The position numbers were made by a program, and so were the translations under genes. DNA of 9,252 nt from an uncultured Coriobacteriia bacterium. GTDB lineage: Bacteria; Actinomycetota; Coriobacteriia; Coriobacteriales; QAMH01. A model generated the notes under the pieces. It was given only the letters and a program-made list of their open reading frames with translations. It did not search any database and was not told where the DNA came from. Numbering within the stretch: the stretch's first letter is position 1; each line of letters starts with the position of its first letter. The stretch covers positions 1 through 9,252 of the forward strand of contig CABSKV010000056.1 of the NCBI GenBank assembly GCA_902478425.1. The letters are read 5' to 3'. Positions 6,609 through 9,252 of this stretch are shown here, piece after piece.

Positions 6609-6638
6609 CCCCGGCGACCCTTGTCTTGCCCCGGCGAC
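6608..6638 (+). repeat. Short direct repeat after the DUF554 gene
   Basis: GCCCCGGCGAC occurs at 6608-6618 and again at 6628-6638, with a 20-bp period. The following GTC is also shared, so 15 of 20 positions match. The first copy begins on the last base of the stop codon. It lies in the 73-bp gap between convergent genes. I see no convincing hairpin with a T run here; the best is GGCGA (6633-6637) with TCGCC (6655-6659), which is weak. Confidence 0.6.
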
Positions 6639-6681
6639 TTCTGTCCGGCCTGCTTCGCCATCTGCTTCGACGCTTGCCGCG

Positions 6682-8508
6682 CTATAACCGTGTCTTCACG
6701 ATGCGGCGGTTGTAGGTGAGAAGTCCGTTCACTTCCTCTTCCACGTCCGTGAGCTGCGTGTACACGTAGCCGGAAAGCCCCTGCGACTCGAGCGCGTCGG
6801 CTTGTGCGATCGTGCGCTTGACGGCGTCGGCGAAGGCCTCGGCGCTCTCGTGACTCTCGTAGCCGTAGGAGCGCTCGATGGCGCTATGGCCCTCGACGCG
6901 AAACGCGCTGCCGCCGAACTCCGAGATGACGCGTGCGCGATTGTCTCCGGAGCCACGCCCCTTGGGAACTCGCAAGTCACGGAAGTAGTTATGCTCGCTT
7001 GCGTAGTCGCCCACGCCTTGATCGAACCAACCGCTTGTCGAGTCGAAGGGACGCGTGTCATCGAGCTCGGCGAGCGCCGCCGTCATCTTGCGCGCATCGA
7101 ATTGCCCCCAGCCCTCGTTGAAGACGGTCCAGGTCGCGATGCAGGGGAAGTTGCGCAGGCACTCGATGGTGGCGTGGGCCTCGGCGAGCCAAAGCTCGCG
7201 GGCCTGCTCGTCTTCGGCGCCGAAGCGCGTGAGCTTTTTCGTATCATCGACATGACGTGCGATGCCGGGAAACATCGTGGGCAGCTGGCTCGTCCAGAAC
7301 GCGGGGTAGCTGGCCGCGCCGCCGTTGACGATGTCTTGCCAGACGATCATGCCCAGGCGGTCGCAGTGGTAATACCAGCGCGCCGGCTCGACCTTGAGGT
7401 GCTTGCGCAGCATGTTGAAGCCGAGCTCGCGTGCCGTCTCGATGTCGTAGAGCAACGCCTCGTCGCTCGGGGCGGTGAGCAGTCCGTCTGACCAATAGCC
7501 CTGGTCGAGCACGCCCTTGAGGAAGAGCGGCTCGTGATTGCAGCAGAAGACGGGTCTGCTCATACCTTCGACGCGCTCGATCGTGAAGCTGCGAAACGCG
7601 CAGTAGCTGCCGACCGCGTCCTCGCCATACGAGATGCCCAGGTCGTAGAGATGCGGGTCATCGGGGCTCCAGAGATGCGGCTCGTCCACCGTGAGCTTGA
7701 TATCGTGCGGGCCGGCACCTTGCACGCCCGTCGAGGCCGATGCGACGAGCTCTCCCTCGTCAAAGACGTCGACCGAGAGCGTGCGTTCGACGTCACCGGG
7801 TGTGCCGGCGACATGCACGCACGCATGCAGCGTCCCCTCGTTGCAACGCAGGTCGAGCTTCTCGATGTAGGGGTCGCAGACCTCCTCCATCCACACGGTC
7901 TGCCAGATGCCGCTTTGCGCCGTGTACCAGATGCTTCCGCGCTCGAGGCGCTGCTTGCCGCGCGGTTGGCCGCCCGTCTCGCTCGGGTCGCGCACGGCGA
8001 TGTCGATGGTCGCCACCGATTCCGATGCACCCAAGGACAGCAGCGCATCGGTGATGTCGAAGGTGAAGGGAGTGTAGCCACCACGATGTCTTCCGACGGG
8101 GTATCCGTTGACGATGCATTCGCATTCGAAGTCGACGGCGCCGAAGTGCAGCAGGTAGCGCTTGCCGGGCTGCTTGAACATCGAGACGCTGCGGCGATAC
8201 CAGATGGTCTCGTGCGGCTTGAGCTGGTGACCCACGCCCGAAAGTGGTGCCTCGGGGGAGAAGGGCACGAGGATCTTGCCGCTGTAGACGGGTTCCTCCT
8301 CGTCACCCTCGTGCTGATCGGCGCGTATCGTGCATTCCCACCAGCCGTTGAGGTTGGCGTACGACTCGCGCCGCATCTGGGGGCGGGGGTATTCCTGGAG
8401 CACGGCGCTCGGGTCGAGCGCCTCGCCCCAGGGCGTGGAAAGCGGCGTGAGCTCGTCGTCGGGGTGGGTCTGCAGCGCGCTTTTGAGCGCCCGTTTGAAA
8501 TCGAACAT
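6682..8508 (-). CDS. Family 2 glycoside hydrolase (beta-galactosidase/beta-glucuronidase-like), cytoplasmic
   Basis: The product has 608 residues. Residues about 45-175 form the jelly-roll sugar-binding domain (NLNGWWECTI, WYRRSV, FGAVDFECECIVNG, HRGGYTPFTFDIT). GSIWYTAQSGIWQTVWME (191-208) leads into an immunoglobulin-like domain (about 210-315). The TIM barrel follows from about 320. The acid/base is Glu465 in FNEGWGQFD and the nucleophile is Glu530 in ISEFGGSAFR, so the retaining GH2 machinery is intact. There is no signal peptide, so the substrate must enter the cell first. At 608 residues it is far shorter than LacZ and closer to the compact GH2 enzymes, and the exact sugar cannot be called. 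The divergent galactokinase-like gene favours a beta-galactoside; beta-glucuronide or beta-mannoside activity remains possible. The start is ATG at 8508 with AGGA 6 nt upstream on the coding strand; the stop is TAG. Confidence 0.92.
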   Translation of the reverse strand: MFDFKRALKSALQTHPDDELTPLSTPWGEALDPSAVLQEYPRPQMRRESYANLNGWWECTIRADQHEGDEEEPVYSGKILVPFSPEAPLSGVGHQLKPHETIWYRRSVSMFKQPGKRYLLHFGAVDFECECIVNGYPVGRHRGGYTPFTFDITDALLSLGASESVATIDIAVRDPSETGGQPRGKQRLERGSIWYTAQSGIWQTVWMEEVCDPYIEKLDLRCNEGTLHACVHVAGTPGDVERTLSVDVFDEGELVASASTGVQGAGPHDIKLTVDEPHLWSPDDPHLYDLGISYGEDAVGSYCAFRSFTIERVEGMSRPVFCCNHEPLFLKGVLDQGYWSDGLLTAPSDEALLYDIETARELGFNMLRKHLKVEPARWYYHCDRLGMIVWQDIVNGGAASYPAFWTSQLPTMFPGIARHVDDTKKLTRFGAEDEQARELWLAEAHATIECLRNFPCIATWTVFNEGWGQFDARKMTAALAELDDTRPFDSTSGWFDQGVGDYASEHNYFRDLRVPKGRGSGDNRARVISEFGGSAFRVEGHSAIERSYGYESHESAEAFADAVKRTIAQADALESQGLSGYVYTQLTDVEEEVNGLLTYNRRIVKTRL

Positions 8509-8563
8509 CGTTGATCCTGCCTTTGCCTTTTTATCTCATCCCGAGAGAATGCGGCATATGGGG

Positions 8564-8572
8564 TGGTACAAT
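8564..8572 (+). promoter_or_regulatory. Extended -10 promoter for the galactokinase-like gene
   Basis: TGGTACAAT fits the extended -10 form TGn-TAnAAT, with TACAAT at 8567-8572, and lies about 70 bp before the start codon. There is no clear -35 box, as is common for extended -10 promoters. A second TAGAAT lies at 8584-8589. The opposite strand offers TATATC and TATGAT in the same 25 bp, so the divergent GH2 promoter probably overlaps this one. Confidence 0.45.
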
Positions 8573-8628
8573 CATACGCGATATAGAATATTTGCCAGGC
8601 GGACAATCGAAAAACCCAAATACGTGTG

Positions 8629-8634
8629 AAAGGG
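8629..8634 (+). promoter_or_regulatory. Ribosome binding site for the galactokinase-like gene
   Basis: AAAGGG is placed 6 nt before ATG 8641. An in-frame GTG at 8626 overlaps this region, has no better site of its own and is the less likely start. Confidence 0.6.
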
Positions 8635-8640
8635 CCGGCC

Positions 8641-9252
8641 ATGGACATCGTGTCACCCGAGCACCATCAGGCGTCTGGAACCATCGATCACTACCGCGTC
8701 AGCGTCCCCGGCAGAACGGAAGTCGCGGGCAATCACCAAGATCATCAGGGCGGATGCGTCATCGCATCGGCCATCGACCGGCGCATCACCTGCGATGCGC
8801 GCCTCAGCCCAGGAGGGCGCATTCGCGTGCGCTCGCGTGGCTATGACGAATTCGAGATCAAGCTCGCCGATTCCAATTGGTGGAACTCGCGGGCGGGCGA
8901 ACGGCAGACGACCATCTCGCTCGTGCGCGGCATGGCCGCCCAGCTCATGCAGCAGGGTGTCGAGCTGCAGGGATGCACGCTCGACATCAGCTCGAATATC
9001 CCATCGGGCGCAGGGCTTTCCAGCTCGGCGGCCTTCGAGCTGTGCGTCGGCGCTGCGCTCGCGGTGCTTTCCGGCTGGCAGGTCGTCTCTCCCGAAGACG
9101 TGCTGCGCGGTGACGCGTACGTGGGGGAGAGGTGCCTCACGCCCCTGCATCTTTCCCAGATGGCGTTGCACGCCGAGCGGGCCTTCTTCGGCAAGCCCTG
9201 CGGCATCATGGACCAGATCGCCTGCGCGTTCGGCGGCGTCATCCACATGGAC
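8641..9252 (+). CDS. Galactokinase-family GHMP kinase, 5' part (runs off the right edge)
   Basis: The frame stays open from ATG 8641 to the last base: 204 codons, no stop. The encoded part holds the galactokinase-type GHMP marks: VPGRTEVAGNHQDHQGG (residues 22-38), corresponding to the GRVNLIGEHTDYNGG signature; the ATP-binding loop IPSGAGLSSSAAFE (120-133); and CGIMDQIACAFGG (187-199), in which Asp191 fits the catalytic Asp of galactokinase. It should phosphorylate galactose at C1 in the Leloir pathway, in the cytosol. The signature has Asn31 in place of the usual Glu and Gln33 in place of Thr (GNHQDH for GEHTDY). The Asn form occurs in a longer galactokinase subfamily of Gram-positive bacteria; the Gln is less familiar to me. 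Galactose is the best guess, but another hexose or amino sugar is possible. The gene is divergent from the GH2 hydrolase, with 132 bp between start codons. Confidence 0.9.
   Translation, partial: MDIVSPEHHQASGTIDHYRVSVPGRTEVAGNHQDHQGGCVIASAIDRRITCDARLSPGGRIRVRSRGYDEFEIKLADSNWWNSRAGERQTTISLVRGMAAQLMQQGVELQGCTLDISSNIPSGAGLSSSAAFELCVGAALAVLSGWQVVSPEDVLRGDAYVGERCLTPLHLSQMALHAERAFFGKPCGIMDQIACAFGGVIHMD

Noticed and set aside
7534..8514. A 326-codon open frame on the + strand opposite the GH2 gene
   Set aside because: It has no recognisable domain and no good ribosome site, and mirrors the third-position GC bias of the GH2 gene, which has intact catalytic motifs.
8653..9246. A 197-codon open frame on the - strand at the right edge
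   Set aside because: The + strand there encodes the galactokinase-type signature, ATP loop and catalytic Asp in one open frame, so this is its shadow.

Overview
The window is 9.25 kb of GC-rich, gene-dense bacterial DNA. The codon use, the intergenic style and the protein types (a DUF362 protein with a DCDCC cluster, and a galactokinase with a PGRTE...GNH signature) suggest a gut-type actinobacterium of the class Coriobacteriia. That placement is inferred from general familiarity, not from a marker gene. No rRNA, tRNA, CRISPR array, insertion sequence or phage gene is visible. The window reads as ordinary chromosome cut through two genes.

Layout from left to right. (1) The 3' part of a DUF362-family protein gene (1-641, +) enters from outside. 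(2) A DUF1269-like glycine-zipper protein with a charged helical tail (739-1353, +) has its own promoter, a pair of 15-bp direct repeats upstream and a strong terminator downstream. (3) A CopA-type Cu(+)-exporting P1B ATPase (1478-3751, +) follows. It converges on (4) a DHA2-type drug:H+ antiporter fused to a C-terminal pair of CBS domains (3819-5801, -). The 67 bp between them hold a long inverted repeat with an internal 16-bp tandem duplication, probably a bidirectional terminator. (5) A DUF554 membrane protein (5919-6608, +) is divergent from the antiporter across 117 bp that contain TTGG/CCAA half-sites. It converges on (6) a cytoplasmic family 2 glycoside hydrolase (6682-8508, -). (7) A galactokinase-family gene (8641 to the right edge, +) is divergent from the hydrolase and has no stop codon in the window.

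Functionally, the right end looks like a small galactoside-use locus: the hydrolase could release galactose (or another sugar) inside the cell and the GHMP kinase would phosphorylate it, both served by a shared 132-bp divergent promoter region. The left and centre are export and stress functions (copper efflux, multidrug efflux with a possible nucleotide-sensing module, and a small glycine-zipper protein). Most genes sit in single-gene units rather than long operons.

I found no clear new multi-gene system. The most unusual item is the antiporter-CBS fusion, followed by the repeat structures near the DUF1269-like gene and between copA and the antiporter.
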